NCBI GenBank assembly: GCA_002917775.1
Contig: KZ627157.1
Location: 1,217,454-1,281,453, forward strand
DNA: 64,000 nucleotides
Source of the DNA: Glaciozyma antarctica PI12
Taxonomy: Eukaryota; Basidiomycota; Microbotryomycetes; Kriegeriales; Camptobasidiaceae
Direction of reading: 5' to 3'
Positions 1 through 11,781 of the stretch are shown piece by piece. Position 1 is the first letter of the stretch. The number at the start of each line of letters is the position of its first letter. The notes below the pieces were generated by a model. The model did no database searches. It was not told the DNA's origin and was given only the letters and a program-made list of their open reading frames with translations. The position numbers and the translations under genes are program-made.

Positions 1-180
1 TCGAAACGCAGATCGGTCGCGCTCATTTCGTCGAAGCTGCTCGCTTGGTACGGAGAAGGATCACACCAGAGGTCATCAGGTCATACGAAGATTGGCGCGA
101 CAGCTCTGGTCTCCGTAGTGCGTAGAAATGCGAATTGAGGGGTATAATGCAGAATAATGGGGTATCCCTCGCTACGAACG

Positions 181-1750
181 CTAACTCTCGCCTTCGCTCA
201 TCTCCTCCTCGTCCGTCAATTCGTCCTCGCGCGCTATCACAGATTCTTCCCAACCTTTCGCCTTCTCCCAGGTCCACCCGTCGGAGGCAGGAGGGATCTC
301 GAGTGGGAGGAAGATGGTGGACCAGTGGCTGCTCCAAGATCAGGTTCTCGTGCGGGCGAAGGAGAGAGGGGAGGACGCACTATCGTCCTTGACCGACGTT
401 GAAGAAGGAAGCGAGGTTCCTCCCCCGACCGAGGTCGTAAGGGTTGCGGAAGACTTCGCCGCGTCGTGCGGCGATTTTGCGATAATAGTCTGCGCACGGC
501 TGGGTTAGTGGGTCTCAAGGGGAAGAGAAGAAAGCGTACCGTTATCGTGTGATTCGACGGCGCTTTCGCCGAGCATGATGAGCCAGATCTGCGAGGAGGA
601 TGAGAGAAGGCCGAAAACAGCGGGGGCAGGAACGAACCTGAAAGACGGCCATGACTCCGACCGCGAACGCCATGACGAGCGTGAGGATCCACAGCATCAG
701 TGTAAAAGTTCTTGGCGTCAAGTGATCCCACTGCATAGAGGTCAGGAAAGAGTCGACGAGCAGAAAGGACGAGCAACGCACCTCGTCGGCAAAGTTGAGC
801 GTCTCGAGGAGGGGTCTCCAGCCCCACCATGCTACGCAGATGCAACCGACCGAGAAGTAGCAGAGGAATAGGAGGAAATAGCGCTCGTTGTGGAGGCCTA
901 CGCATTGATTGATCCAAGGGCAGCTACGAGAGATCAGTCAAAGTGCGTCGAGGCGAGCAGGAGCGAGACTCACTGGTGATCGAACTTGAGCACGCATCTT
1001 CGACAGACGGAGCAGTGGTGTGTTCGTTCTAAAATACTCGTCAGCTTGGGCTTGCCTACCCTGCGAAGTGCACTCACCAGGCTTGGGTGGACATCCATCC
1101 GGTCCCTCGACGCACTTCTTGCACACCCTCCTCCCTCCCTCCACCACATCCCTCGCCGCAGGCCCGTTCCATCCCTGCTTCCCTCCCGCACCACTCAGTG
1201 CATTCCCAGCCCTCGCCCTCGCCTCGTTCACCTCCCTCACAGCCCTCACGCGACCTTTATCCTCCTTCCTCGCGTTCCCCAGCGGTCCGATACATAGCGC
1301 AGCGGGGAGGAGCTCGATCCACGTTCGTTCTAGTCGTGGAGCAGCCTTGGTGCGAGGAGGGTCGAGGGGAGAGCCCGGGCGGACGGTGATCGCTTTGTAG
1401 TACTGCGATTCTGGGTCAGCGGAGCTGGGAGGAGCGCAGGCAAAAGCGTACGTGGTAGGTAAACATGTATACGATGTAAACGCACCACATCGTGCCTAGA
1501 ACGAAGGCAGGGTACGAGGTAGTCGGCGCCAGGAAGCGATGCGGGTAGACGACCTGCGAGGAAGGCGGTGAGCTCACCTCTCGCGCGTGGGGTAGAGCGA
1601 GCGTACGTCGAAGAAGGTCACGGCGCAGATTAGGATCAAGATCACAGCGAGGCCTACGAAGACTGGTCCAGCACGTCCTGTAAGCCGGTCCATCCCCCGT
1701 TCTGCCCGTTTGAAGGAGCGGAAGACGCATCTCGAGCAGGCGCCCAGCAT
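181..1750 (-). CDS. DHHC palmitoyltransferase (ZDHHC16/Pfa3-like)
   Basis: Multi-pass membrane enzyme that attaches palmitate to cysteines of target proteins. The cysteine-rich core reads VCKKCVEGPDGCPPKP, then RTHHCSVCRRCVLKFDHHC and PWINQCVGLHNERYF; the catalytic DHHC is reassembled across an intron near 915-973. Two TM segments precede it (GPVFVGLAVILILICAV and AFVLGTMWCVYIVYMF) and two follow (FLLFLCYFSVGCICVAWWGW and TLMLWILTLVMAFAVGVMAV). A PaCCT-like stretch RNLASFFNVGQGRYHWS lies near the C-terminus and is made by splicing a 50-nt intron (gtgcgt...gagcag). The tail is acidic (DELTDEEEMSEGES) and ends at 181. The start at 1750 is the first ATG that opens the frame into TM1. About eight exons. 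The subfamily is judged from the core motif only. Divergent from the membrane protein at 2241. Confidence 0.88.
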
Positions 1751-2240
1751 GGTCTTGGGTGGTCTTGGGCGGGGTCAGCGGTAGCTGAGTGTTTGCTGTA
1801 GCCTTGCTCGCCTCTCGGTTCCCAAGTTGCTGAGGGTGAGCTGTCGAAGGAGAGCTGGAGGCGAGCGCGCTGTCCGCTCGCATTCTCTTTCCTCCACCTC
1901 CAACACCCACTCGCCCCAGTCCGATGCACCAAGCACCTATCGCCACGCAGACGACTTCTCCGTGGGCGCTCCGCCCGCCCTACGCTTCCAGGGACGCGAC
2001 TAGCGAAGCGAGTCCGACCAGCCCCCTCTCCCGTTTCGGCGAAGAACCCCCCGTTTCGAACGACGGTGGCTGGAGGTCCTGCACTTGGGAACCGTTGAGC
2101 TACATCCTCTGATATCCCTGCTCACAGTCTTCGTCCGTCTAGCTTTAACAGTTTGCGTGGGTGCGAGGACGGCTGCTTGCGGCTTGCTCTGAGGATCTCT
2201 CTCCTAGCTTCTCTCCCTCTCGACCAGTCCAGGATCTCAG
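1751..2240. promoter_or_regulatory. Divergent intergenic region
   Basis: 490 bp between the start codons of the palmitoyltransferase (-) and the membrane protein (+). Open frames cross it on both strands, but none has family features, and the distance fits a shared promoter. I see no clear TATA box or named binding site. Confidence 0.5.
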
Positions 2241-4166
2241 ATGGCGCCTTTGCTTGAGTCATCGCATTTACCGGCACTGTTTGCGACTGGGCTGCTACCT
2301 GTGCCCGTCGACGAACTATCTCTCCTCGCTCAACCGGTCTTAGTCTCAGGACCCGCCCTTCGCGCGAGGTACGACGATGGCTTCTGGACTCCAGGTGCGT
2401 TACTTCCAGCCTTTCAGGTGGGGAAGGGAAGCTGATCGTGAGCTTTCCGCAGGCGTAGGAGAGCCGGGATACATCGCTGCGACGGTCCGACCAGCGCCCA
2501 CGGTGACTGCCTCCTCGGGAGTTCGGTACATACCCAACGTCAAGGCGCAAAAGGCGACTACCAGCGAACTTATCTGGCCTGGAACAACCCAGATGATCAA
2601 GGTCGTCACCACGTCCTCCTCCTCGCCCACCTCCTCGCCCACCTCCTCGCCCACCCCTCCCATCACCTCCTCCCCGACAACTCCTAATCCCTCCAGCTTC
2701 AGTAGCGAGCTCTTCAACACACCTTCCACTCGAATAGCGGCCGTTGTCACCTCCTCCCCATCACCCTCCAGCTCGGCCCCACTCGACCTCACTCCAGTCG
2801 CAAGCTCCTCCGCTCCAAGCTCAGAAGAGACCTCTGCCGCCTCCATTACTCCCGCCAAATCTGACACGACCACCCTCCCCAGGTCCTCCTCGCTCGTCTC
2901 CTCAACATCATCCCCCACCCGCACCTCCTCCTCCCTCCTCCCCACCTCCCACACCTCCACCACTCCCTCCTCAACCGCCTCCCCCGCAAACCTATTCGGG
3001 TCAGTCCCCCGCTCCCTCCTCTCCATTACCCTCATCTCCCTCATCTCCGTCGCTCTCTTTCTCCTCCTCCTCCTCCCTTTCCTCCTCTGCCTCCGTCGTC
3101 GACGGCGGCAGGGGATCGTATTGCGTAGTCGATCGGGGACGCCAGAGGAGAAGGTGGGGAGTGTGGGATCTGGCTGGGCGTGGGCGGTGGAGGCGTTTGG
3201 CGGGGAGGGTGAAGGGGCGGGGAGGGGCGAGGGAGGATAGTGAGCCGGCGAGGGGGTGGAGTGATTCGACGCGGGGATTGAGCGAGGGAGAGTCGGTGGG
3301 GGATTGGGACTGGGGAGATGGGGTCGAGGCGGGGTCGCAGCATTCTCTTTCGAGGTGGTTCCGACCGCTCAATCCCTCGCCTTCGCCACCTCTTACTGAG
3401 CTCTCTCGACGCCGGTCTGCCCCTAGCGACGCGGTCGACTTGCGCCTCGCTTTGCCTTCGACGAGTAGACCGCCCGTCGCGTGGAAGGATTCGCTCGTTC
3501 CCGCTTGGAGCGCTGCGATGGCGTACGCACGTTCTAGGACCGGCGATTCTCCAATCGACGACGAGAAAGGCACACGGCATTCCTCGCCGTCTCGCGACCT
3601 TCCCTGCCCCTTCCTCGTCCCCCCTCCCACCCAGGGATACTAACTTCACCCTCCTCGACCGTCGCTCGACTTATTCCCCACTACCCCTCCCTCGCTCCCT
3701 CTACTACCGCGCCGACTCCCATTCCTTCTACTCGCCCACCTCCGCTACCCCGAGCCCTCCTCTCGAAAATCCGCAGCCAGTGGAGGAATCGACGAGCTAC
3801 TACGGCTCAGCGGAGGGCGGAGAGACGGATTCTAGCGAGTCGTCTCTCGCTCCCGCGCCACTCCCCTCTCCCTCGAAAGGGACTCAACTCTCCTCGACTT
3901 CTCGTGCGGTCCCAGATCCTCCAGCGCGCAGACCATCAGCCGTATCAACGCTCTACTGGACCAGTCATTCGAACGAATCAGGGGAGGAGGAACCCAGTTC
4001 GACTGAAGCGACTATTCGGCCTTTGTTGGCGAGGTTGAGCTCGGTTAGCACGATGGAGTCGAAGGGGTTCGGGAGACTGTGTTGTTGTTGTTTTGCTTGT
4101 CATAACTCGCCTTCGATCATCTTGACTCAGAGTGGTTCTCAGCTTCTTCAAGTCCAGTCAGCTTAA
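2241..4166 (+). CDS. Ser/Thr-rich single-pass membrane protein, sensor- or mucin-like
   Basis: Exon 1 starts at ATG 2241 and ends at 2394; a 58-nt intron with a gctgatcgtgagc region precedes exon 2 at 2453. The product then has about 190 residues extremely rich in Ser, Thr and Pro (likely O-glycosylated), one hydrophobic segment near 3010-3090 (SLLSITLISLISVALFLLLL) and a basic stop-transfer run LCLRRRRRQ. That layout suggests a plasma-membrane or wall-facing protein with an intracellular tail. The frame of the TM exon stops at 3240. Two further gt-ag introns (about 3154-3234 and 3588-3638) would link it to acidic Ser-rich frames with SRWFRPLNPSPSPP and YYGSAEGGETDSSESS, ending at 4166. These two introns lack a good branch motif, so the tail is an inference. 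I recognise no named family. Confidence 0.5.
2618..2653. repeat. 12-bp tandem repeat, three copies
   Basis: Three perfect copies of cctcctcgccca inside the Ser/Thr-rich coding exon. Each adds the same four residues (a TSSP-type unit), so copy number can change without breaking the frame. This is typical of fungal cell-surface proteins. Confidence 0.9.
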
Positions 4167-4304
4167 TTATAAACTCCAAGTCGCCCTCGGCCAGCGAAGG
4201 TTTCACCCGTGAAACTTTCCCTTTTCATTTCCCCAGCCGAGTTTCACAGATTCTTCCAGCCTCAGGCTGCTTTGTCCCTCTCCCCGAGCTCTCCGACCGA
4301 GCAA

Positions 4305-7250
4305 ATGGGAGCCGATCTGCTCTCTTTGACGCGTCTCTCTCGCTCCTTAACACCTCTCACTCGGTCCCAGCCCACCGCCCGTCGAGCCGTTGCTTCCTCC
4401 CCCTCCCGCTGGTCCCTGAACGAAGTTGCCGCGCGTACAGCATGGGGGTCTGCTCGGTGCTTCTCCAGCTCTGGGAGCGTGAGGGATGTCAAGGCGGGGA
4501 AGGACAAGGTGCGTGGACGCGTTTGAGCGAGGTCGGAGAACGTACGAGCTCATTAGGACTTGGACGCAGCCGCTCGCCGATCTCTCCCTTTATCCTCCGT
4601 CAAAGCTTAGGAACCTAGCTGTGATTGCGCATATTGATCATGGCAAGAGTGAGTGATTCTTACGACGGACGTTAGGAGGAGAGGCTGACGCCGAACTCCG
4701 CAGGTACGCTCGCGGATCGAATGCTCGAGTTGACGGGGACCATCCCTCCCGTTCAGGTTCGTTCGGGTACTTCACTGCTAGCGAGCTTTCGCTGATTGAG
4801 CGCGTAAACAGGTCAGCAGCGACCGACAAGACCAGGACCAGAAAAACGAGCAAGTCATGGACACGCTCAAGGTCGAACGCGAGCGAGGAATCACCGTTCG
4901 AGCCCAAAGTGCATCGTACGTCGCGTCTCCCCATCGCCCCCCGTCCTCTCTAACCACCGAATCATTCGATAGGATGTTCTACACCCACCCGAACGGCGAG
5001 AAATACATCCTCAACCTCCTCGACACCCCCGGCCACGCCGATTTCTCCTCGGAACTCCTACGCTCCCTCCTCCCCTCCCAAGGTGCCCTCCTCCTCGTCG
5101 ACGCAGCCCAGGTACGGTTCTTACCCCTCTCACCTCCGTCTCACTAACCCGCGTTCGCCAGGGAATCCAAGCGCAGACTCTAAGCGTCCTCGAAGAAGCG
5201 CGGAAACGTGGTCTCAAAGTCATCGGTGCCGGTCCGTCCTCCCCCCATCCCTCCTCCCTGCTCTACTAACGCTCCTACAGTGAACAAATGGGATCTAGTG
5301 AAAGATGACGGGCGGGGGGAAGCGGCCGTTCGAGAGCTCTCGGAACTACTCGATTGTCCGGAGGAGGAGATCTTGCGCGTGAGTGCTAAGACGGGGATGG
5401 GAGTTGAGACGGTGCTCGAGGGGATCGTCGAGCATATTCCTCCGCCGGAGGATTATGTCGAGGGGGAGAAGTTGAGGAGTCTGGTGTTCGATAGTTGGTA
5501 CGATTCGTTCAGGGGGGTCGTGAGCTTGGTGGCGGTGGTGGAGGGGGAAATTAAGAAAGGTGAGTTCTTTCCTGACTGAGGGTGGATGGGGCTGATGAGG
5601 AGCAGGGGATTCGATTACGAGTACGACGACGAAGCTTTCGTACACTGTCCTCGATCTGGGAATCCTCTCGCCCCGCGAGATCAGTATCGCCGACCACCCC
5701 ATTCCCGCCTCCCGCGTTCTCCGAAAAGGGATGGTAGGGTGGCTCGTCTGCGGTATGAAGGAGGTCAAAGATGGTTCGTCCCTCCTCCCTTCCCCTGCTC
5801 GGATCCTAACCACGAGCTCTTCGCAGCGTTCCTCGGCGATACGTTCCACCATACCCATTCGCCTATGCCCCCGCTCGAATCGTTCAAGCCGCTCAAATCG
5901 ATGGTCTTTGCCGGCGTGTACCCGCTCGAGCCAGGAGGGTTCCCCAAGCTCGAGGAAGCTGTACGGCGTGTACGTTCCTCTCCCTTCGTCGATCTCGTCT
6001 GCTGCTGATTCATGGTTGGGGTAGCTCACGCTCACGGATCGGTCAGTCACTTCGAATCGCGAGTCGTCCTCGTTCCTCGGTCAGGGCTTCCGATTGGGCT
6101 TGTACGTCCTCGTTCTCCTCGATTCAGCGTACGTAACTAACGAAGACGCGCGCAGTAATGGAAGTCTTCACATGGACGTATTCCGCCAGCGTCTCGAGGA
6201 CGAATTCGACGAAGAAGTCATCGTCACCCGCCCGCTCGTCCCCGTCCGACGTACGTCCTCCCTCCGCCTCCCCGACGCTCGCTGACTCCACGTTACGAAC
6301 CACAGTGGTCTATAAAAATAGTACCGAACGTATCGTCGACAACCCCGCCGATTTCCCAGACCCTGGCGAGATGCTCAAAGTCGCTCAAGTCCTCGAACCG
6401 ATGATCAAAGCCACCATCGTAGCTCCCGACGAATACACTGGCGCCATCATTAACCTCTGCACCGTCCGTCCTCCCTCCTCCCCTCCCTCCCGCACTAACC
6501 CCTCGCAACAGTCCCATCGCGGTCTTCCCCTCTCCCATTCCTACCTCTCCACCTCCACCTCCACCTCCACCTCCACCAAATCCCGCATAACCCTCCTCTA
6601 CTCACTCCCCCTCTCCTCCATCATCACCAACTTCCACTCGACTCTCAAATCCCTCTCCTCGGGCTTCGCCTCGTTCGACTACGAGGAAGCGCCGTATGAA
6701 ATCTCGGATCTGGTCAGGATGAATATTTTGGTGAATGGGACTAAGGTCGATGCGCTGTGCTCGGTGGTGCATAGGAGTGTGGTGGAGAAGGAGGGGAGGG
6801 ATTGGGCGAGGAGGTTGAGAGAGGTTGTGCCGAGGCAGCAGTATGAGGTTCGTCCTTTCCTTCCTCTCCTCATCGGCGGTTGCAGAGGCCTGACGCGCTG
6901 GGGCAGGTCATTATTCAAGCGGCGGTGGGGTCGACGATCGTGGCGAGGGAACGGTGAGTCCTCCCGCCGCGGTGGAGAGGAGGAACTGATAGGATCGCAG
7001 AGTCTCTCCCGTGCGAAAGGACGTGACAGCTGGCTTGTACGGCGGGGACGTTACCCGCAAAGTCCGCTCCTTCCTCCCTCGTGCGATCCCTACTAACTTC
7101 GATGAGCAGATGAAGCAATTGGCGAAACAGCGCGTCGGGAAGAAGAGGCTCAAGGAGCGCAGTATTGGTCGCGTGACGATTCCTACGAGCGCGTTCTTTA
7201 CCGTCTTGGGAGGGCAGGAGGGGAAGAAGAAGGGAGGGTCGACGTCGTAA
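4305..7250 (+). CDS. GUF1: Mitochondrial translation factor GUF1 (EF4/LepA)
   Basis: GTPase of the LepA/EF4 family acting on mitochondrial ribosomes. ATG 4305 opens an Arg/Ser-rich leader ([20 protein letters not shown]) typical of a mitochondrial presequence. G motifs follow: [20 protein letters not shown] (G1, spliced inside the Ser codon), RGITVRAQ (G2), [14 protein letters not shown] (G3) and VNKWDL (G4). The EF4-specific middle and C-terminal domains are clear: [68 protein letters not shown], and the closing lysine-rich segment [20 protein letters not shown]. At least a dozen short introns are needed. The expected length of roughly 700 residues fits fungal Guf1. It lies 139 bp downstream of the preceding frame and converges on MAD2. 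Confidence 0.95.
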
Positions 7251-7300
7251 TGCAGTCCAAAAGGTGTACAAGGAATAACGAATGTGGAGAGGATGGGGAG

Positions 7301-8374
7301 CTAGAGAGCTTCGGCGCCGAGGCGGTAGGCTACGAGAGCTTCGACTTTGTGGATGTTGGTGGAGAAGGACCGGAGTTTGACCTGCGCGTGCGTGCGAGTG
7401 AGCGGGGGAGGAGGCGAGGGGAGGAGGGACGAACCTGCTCTGCGTTCCCATTGATCATGTGAGGGTCGCTGTCGATCCATTCCTTTGGTACGGCCGTGTC
7501 GAGATCCGTATAGACGAGGATATTGAACACGCCTGCGCTGCGGTATCAGCAGGAGTTGGGCGGGAGGAGGACGCGAGGACGAACACTTCTCCTCGACGGA
7601 CGGTAGGAACGTCACGCTCGACGTGATCTGGCGGATAATATCTTGAATGTCTTTCTGAATCTGCTCGTTCGTCTTTGCTGGCTTGGGCGCCTTAGCAGGA
7701 GGAGCGTCGGCAGGCCTGCGTGCGCCGTTAGCTCCCTTCTCGGCCAACGCGCGAGACGGCACTCACCCGGCGTTCTCCTTCTCTCCTAATGCTGCTCCAG
7801 CCACCACCGGATCCTCGACATGGATATCAAACTGCCATCGCTCCAGCGTCTCGCGGCTTTCCTTTGAGATGATGGCCATTACGAGGCGCGAGATGTTGCC
7901 GGCCAAGATCCACGCTGCGTTCACTCCCATTAGCTCCTGTCCCTTCCTCGGGATACAGCGAGAGAGGAAGAACACACTCTGCACCTGCCCCATCACCTTC
8001 TGGATGTACCGCTCGAGCGTCTCGTCCGAAGTCGTGAGGAGCGTGAGGCCGTACTTCTTGACCATCTTGAAGTCTTCTGGCGGGTAGATTCCACGCTGGT
8101 AGAGGATACTATCGCCACGCAGCCCGTCAGCTCCTTGTCCCTTCCCTCGTGCAACCGCGTACCTGTTGACGCTGTACTCGAAGAACTCGGTTACCATCTT
8201 GGTGGAGCCAGAGAGGGTAATGCTCTGCTTCGAATCCGTCTTGGGCGCTTTCCGTCGGGTAGCCACTGGAAGGGAGGGCACGGGGTTGTGGTCAGCGCCG
8301 TCCTGGAGGTCGAAGAGGAAGCAGGTCGGGCGAAGTGAGAGCTCTCCGGTCTCGCGCCGTTCTGCCTACTCACT
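7301..8374 (-). CDS. MAD2: Spindle assembly checkpoint protein MAD2 (HORMA domain)
   Basis: HORMA-domain protein that binds Cdc20 and holds the anaphase-promoting complex until kinetochores attach. Matches run through the whole protein: QSITLSGSTKMVTEFFEYSV, SILYQRGIYPPEDFKMVKKY, ETLERWQFDIHVEDP, IQDIIRQITSSVTFLP, NILVYTDLDTAVPKEWIDSD and the C-terminal safety belt VKLRSFSTNIHKVEALVAY, ending at 7301. The exon holding ATRRKAPKTDSK has no ATG of its own. Its acceptor is followed by TG, and the preceding exon ends in A at 8374, so the start codon is A|TG across a 108-nt intron. The next in-frame ATG would remove about 17 conserved residues. Length is about 220 aa, slightly above the family norm because of a linker DPVVAGAALGEKENAG. 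Divergent from the MFS gene 194 bp away. Confidence 0.93.
8266..8373 (-). other. Intron splitting the MAD2 start codon
   Basis: On the minus strand the sequence reads ...GAGCTGGA|gtgagtaggc ... gcgctgacc ... cttccag|TGGCTACCCG. Donor, branch motif and acceptor are canonical for this genome. Splicing joins A to TG and gives ATG GCT ACC CGA (MATR), which matches the usual fungal Mad2 N-terminus. Inferred from sequence only. Confidence 0.7.
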
Positions 8375-8568
8375 CCAGCTCTGATTCTAATGAGGAGTAC
8401 TCACTGTTCTGAGGTGGAGAGAGGTTTGTGTTTGTGAGAGCCTGCGCCACGAAGTCACTCAACACGAGCAAATTGGCTGAAGTTCGCAAGTCCGACCCTA
8501 ATCGCCGTCCCATCCAGCTTTGCTCCTCTCCTTCCTCCTCTGCGGCGCTCCCCACGACTTCGCAGCAG

Positions 8569-11322
8569 ATGGTGCGGAAAGGAGACACCCCACCTGCTCT
8601 AACTTCAGCCCACCGGACGCTGGAGACCGCCCCTGCAGCTTCGCCAGCTTCGATCCTCCCGGCCGAAAACCTGGTCGTGCGAGCCCGCAAAGACGCCGAC
8701 GAGAGAGCTGGGGCGATCGAGGATCGGGGAAAGCGTGTAGACGAGGTATCAAAGGATTCGAGCGCTTCAACAGGGCGACGAGGAGGCGAACGCGCCACTT
8801 CAGAGGACGAGGTGGGGCAGGCAGCAGGAGGACGTGGGGAGGACGGCACGGAGGAATCGGAGCTGGGAGAAGGGAAGCTAAAGGCTGAGGGCGAAAGCTT
8901 GGGTTGGGAGGATGTCCCAGAGACGCACGGGAATGGTCTGGTGGACCAGACGAACTACCTTCCTCCTCGGTAGGTCCTTCTCCCCTTCTCGAGTTCCTGC
9001 AGGCTGACCCTCGCTCAGGCAAATCATCATCGTCTTCCTTGCACTCACACTCGCCGTATTCCTCTCCTTCTTGGATCAAACAATCGTCTCGACCGGCAAG
9101 TTCTCCTCGCCACCCCCTCGCAATCGAGCTGACGGTCCCGCAGCCCTCATCTCCATCAGCGCGAGCTTCAACGCCGGTCGCTCGAGCTCCTGGGTCGCAA
9201 GCGCGTACCTCCTAACGAGCACCGCATTCCAACTTGTCTGGGGTCGGCTGAGCGACGTGTACGTCGGCCCTCCTCGCTCCTTTGAAGTCCCTGCTGATCG
9301 CTTTGGAGAACGCAGGTTCGGTCGCAAAGTCACGCTGCTCACTTGTGTCGTCATTTTCACTATCGGGAGTCTCGCCTGCGCTCTCGCACAATCTATGTTC
9401 CAGCTCATCATCTTTCGAGGGTTGCAAGGAGTTGGCGGAGGAGGTTCGTCCTCCAGTTCGTTAAGGAATTAACCTTTGCTGACTTGTTCAACTAGGTCTC
9501 CTTACGCTCGTTCTCATTATTGTATCCGACGTGCGTTTGTTGAAGAATCGACATCCTGCGTCCTTGCTGACGAGGAACCCTTGCAGATCGTCTCGCTGAA
9601 AGATCGCGGCAAGTATCAAGGTGCATCCTTCTCTCCGACTTCTTCAGCCCGTTTCTGAGACGGCTTAAACGCAGGAATTACCGAGGCAACAATTACCATC
9701 GCCAACGGTATCGGTCCTGTGCTCGGCGGAGTTCTCAGCGAGAAAGCGAGCTGGCGGTGGTGCTTCTGGTGCGTCTTCGTCCCTCTCCACTCCCTCCTTC
9801 ACTGACGACTTTTCGCAGGATCAACCTCCCCATAGGAAGCCTAACCCTCTTTGTCATCGTCTTCTTCCTCCCTCTCAAGCGCGTTCGCGGAGATCTAAAG
9901 AAGTGCGTCCTCGCTCCCTCCGTTCGCCGCTTCTAACTCCCCTCCCACTTCCCAGGAAATTCCTCCAGATTGACTACTTCGGCGCCTTCCTGACCATCGT
10001 AGGAACGACGCTCGTTCTCCTCCCGCTCAACTGGGGCGGAACGAGCTTCGACTGGGTCTCGGGGCCGATCCTCGGGTGCTTGTTCGCGGGACTGCTCGTG
10101 TTTGTGCTGCTGTTCGTCTGGGAATGGAAGTTTGCCAAGATCCCTATCGTTCCTCGTGCGTCGCTTCTTTCTTCCTCACAGGCTCGTTGCTGACGCGATC
10201 CCTCGCTCTCGCAGATTACATCTTCAAGAATTCTACTGTCAACGGCGTCTTCGCAGCGACCGTCATTTCAGGGATGGTGATCCTCACACAGTTATTTTAT
10301 CTGTGAGTACTCCTGCTCGCCACCAGCACCAACCTCGCTGACCTCTTTCCGCGCGCAGCCCGCAATATATCCAAGTCGTGCGAGGGGATTCCGCTATTCG
10401 GAGCGGTGTTCTCGTCCTGCCCCTCCTGCTCGTTGTCACCGCCATGGTATTTTTTTCCGGCCAAATCATCGCACGAACCGGCGAGGTACGTACTCGCGTC
10501 CCATCTCGCTCGGTCGCCCCGCTGACCCGCTCTTGATTCAGTACAAGCCCTCCATCGTCGTGGGCTACGCTCTATGGACCATCGGACTCGGTCTCCTCTC
10601 CATGCTCGACGAAAACACCTCCACCGCCAAACTCGTAGGCTACCTCATCATCACCGCTCTCGGGCAAGGGCAGACTCTCCAGACGTGCGTTCCTCGCCTC
10701 GCTCCCTCCTGCCCACTTTTCGCTAACTCATCTGCAGAGGAATGGTCGCTGCCCAAGCTGCGGTGGATAGGAGCGAAATGAGCGTCGTCACCTCCACGCG
10801 CAATTTCCTTCGAAGCCTCGGCGGGACTCTCGCTCTCGCTCTAGGAGCAACCATCATGTTCGTCCCTCCCTCCTTCCCCATCCCCTTTCTACGCTAAATT
10901 TCTCACAGTAACAACACCCTGCGCTCCGAGCTCTCCTCCTTCTTCTCCCAATCAACGATCAGCGCCATCGTTGATGACCCGACGGCGATTTGGCGTCCTT
11001 CGCTGCGTGAAGGAGCGGGGTTGTTTGAGCTGGCGCAGGGGGAGAAAGACGAGATTATCAAGGCGTACGTGCGGGGGTTTCAGACGTTGTTTCAGGTGTA
11101 TATCGGGCTGGTCGGGCTGGATTTGTACGTCGCTTTTTCCCTTCGTGAGTGTGGGAGGGAGCTGATGAGGGCAGTGTGATCGCGGTGCTGTTTATTAAGA
11201 GGCACGATTTGAGGAGAGAGGATGAGAAGGTGTTGAAGGAGAAGGGGAAGGCGTGGATTGAGCAGAGGGGGGAGAAGAAGAAGGATGCTGAGAAGGGGGG
11301 GAGTTTGGAGTTTGGAGTTTAG
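8569..11322 (+). CDS. MFS transporter, drug:H+ antiporter-2 (14-TM) family
   Basis: Major facilitator superfamily exporter, probably of drugs or toxic metabolites, at the plasma or vacuolar membrane. ATG 8569 starts a hydrophilic, charged N-terminus of about 140 residues. TM1 follows (FLALTLAVFLSFLDQTIVST, the DHA2 motif D1 region), then LLTSTAFQLVWGRLSDVFGR (motif A), LIIFRGLQGVGGGG (motif B) and ATITIANGIGPVLGGVLSEK (motif C, antiporter type). WRWCFWINLPIG, IDYFGAFLTIVGTTLVLLPL and QYIQVVRGDSAIRSGVLVLP are characteristic of the 14-TM family. About 13 small introns. The C-terminus is a lysine-rich cytoplasmic tail ending at 11322. Substrate cannot be read from sequence. Divergent from MAD2; convergent with carboxypeptidase Y. 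Confidence 0.92.
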
Positions 11323-11781
11323 CAAGAAGGCAGAGAAGGATGGGTGGTAGAATGATTGTACGGAGGGAATAGATTTGCATCTGGAAAGCTGTGGAGCGAG
11401 GAGAGATGGCTTGGATTCCGCCTTCGCAAGGACGTCAATGCATCTTCGCAACGACTTCGCATCCTCGCCACCCATTCCTCAAACTCGCCACGCTCTCAAA
11501 TCTTGCTCATGATCTTCGCATCGATGTAAGCGAGTAACGGGTACATTCCTTCCTATCAGGGAGAAGTTGGCCTGGCGCCGAGGGAGATTGCGAAAAGAGC
11601 GTCCTGTCGCTGAGCGGCAGGTCGTTCAGGAGCTCAAGTGCAGCTGAGCTTCTGTGACCGCCCGTACTGAACGGTTAGCGAGCAGGCAGCAATAGCAGGC
11701 AGAGGAAGCGGGAGAGAGCAACAGTAACAAAACAGCTATATTCACACCTCGCCCCGACCTCCGCACCATCTATCCCCACCT
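11323..11781. other. Intergenic region between convergent genes
   Basis: 459 bp joining the 3' ends of the MFS transporter (+) and carboxypeptidase Y (-). It should hold both 3' UTRs and poly(A) sites. No coding frame with recognisable content and no RNA gene seen. Confidence 0.6.
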
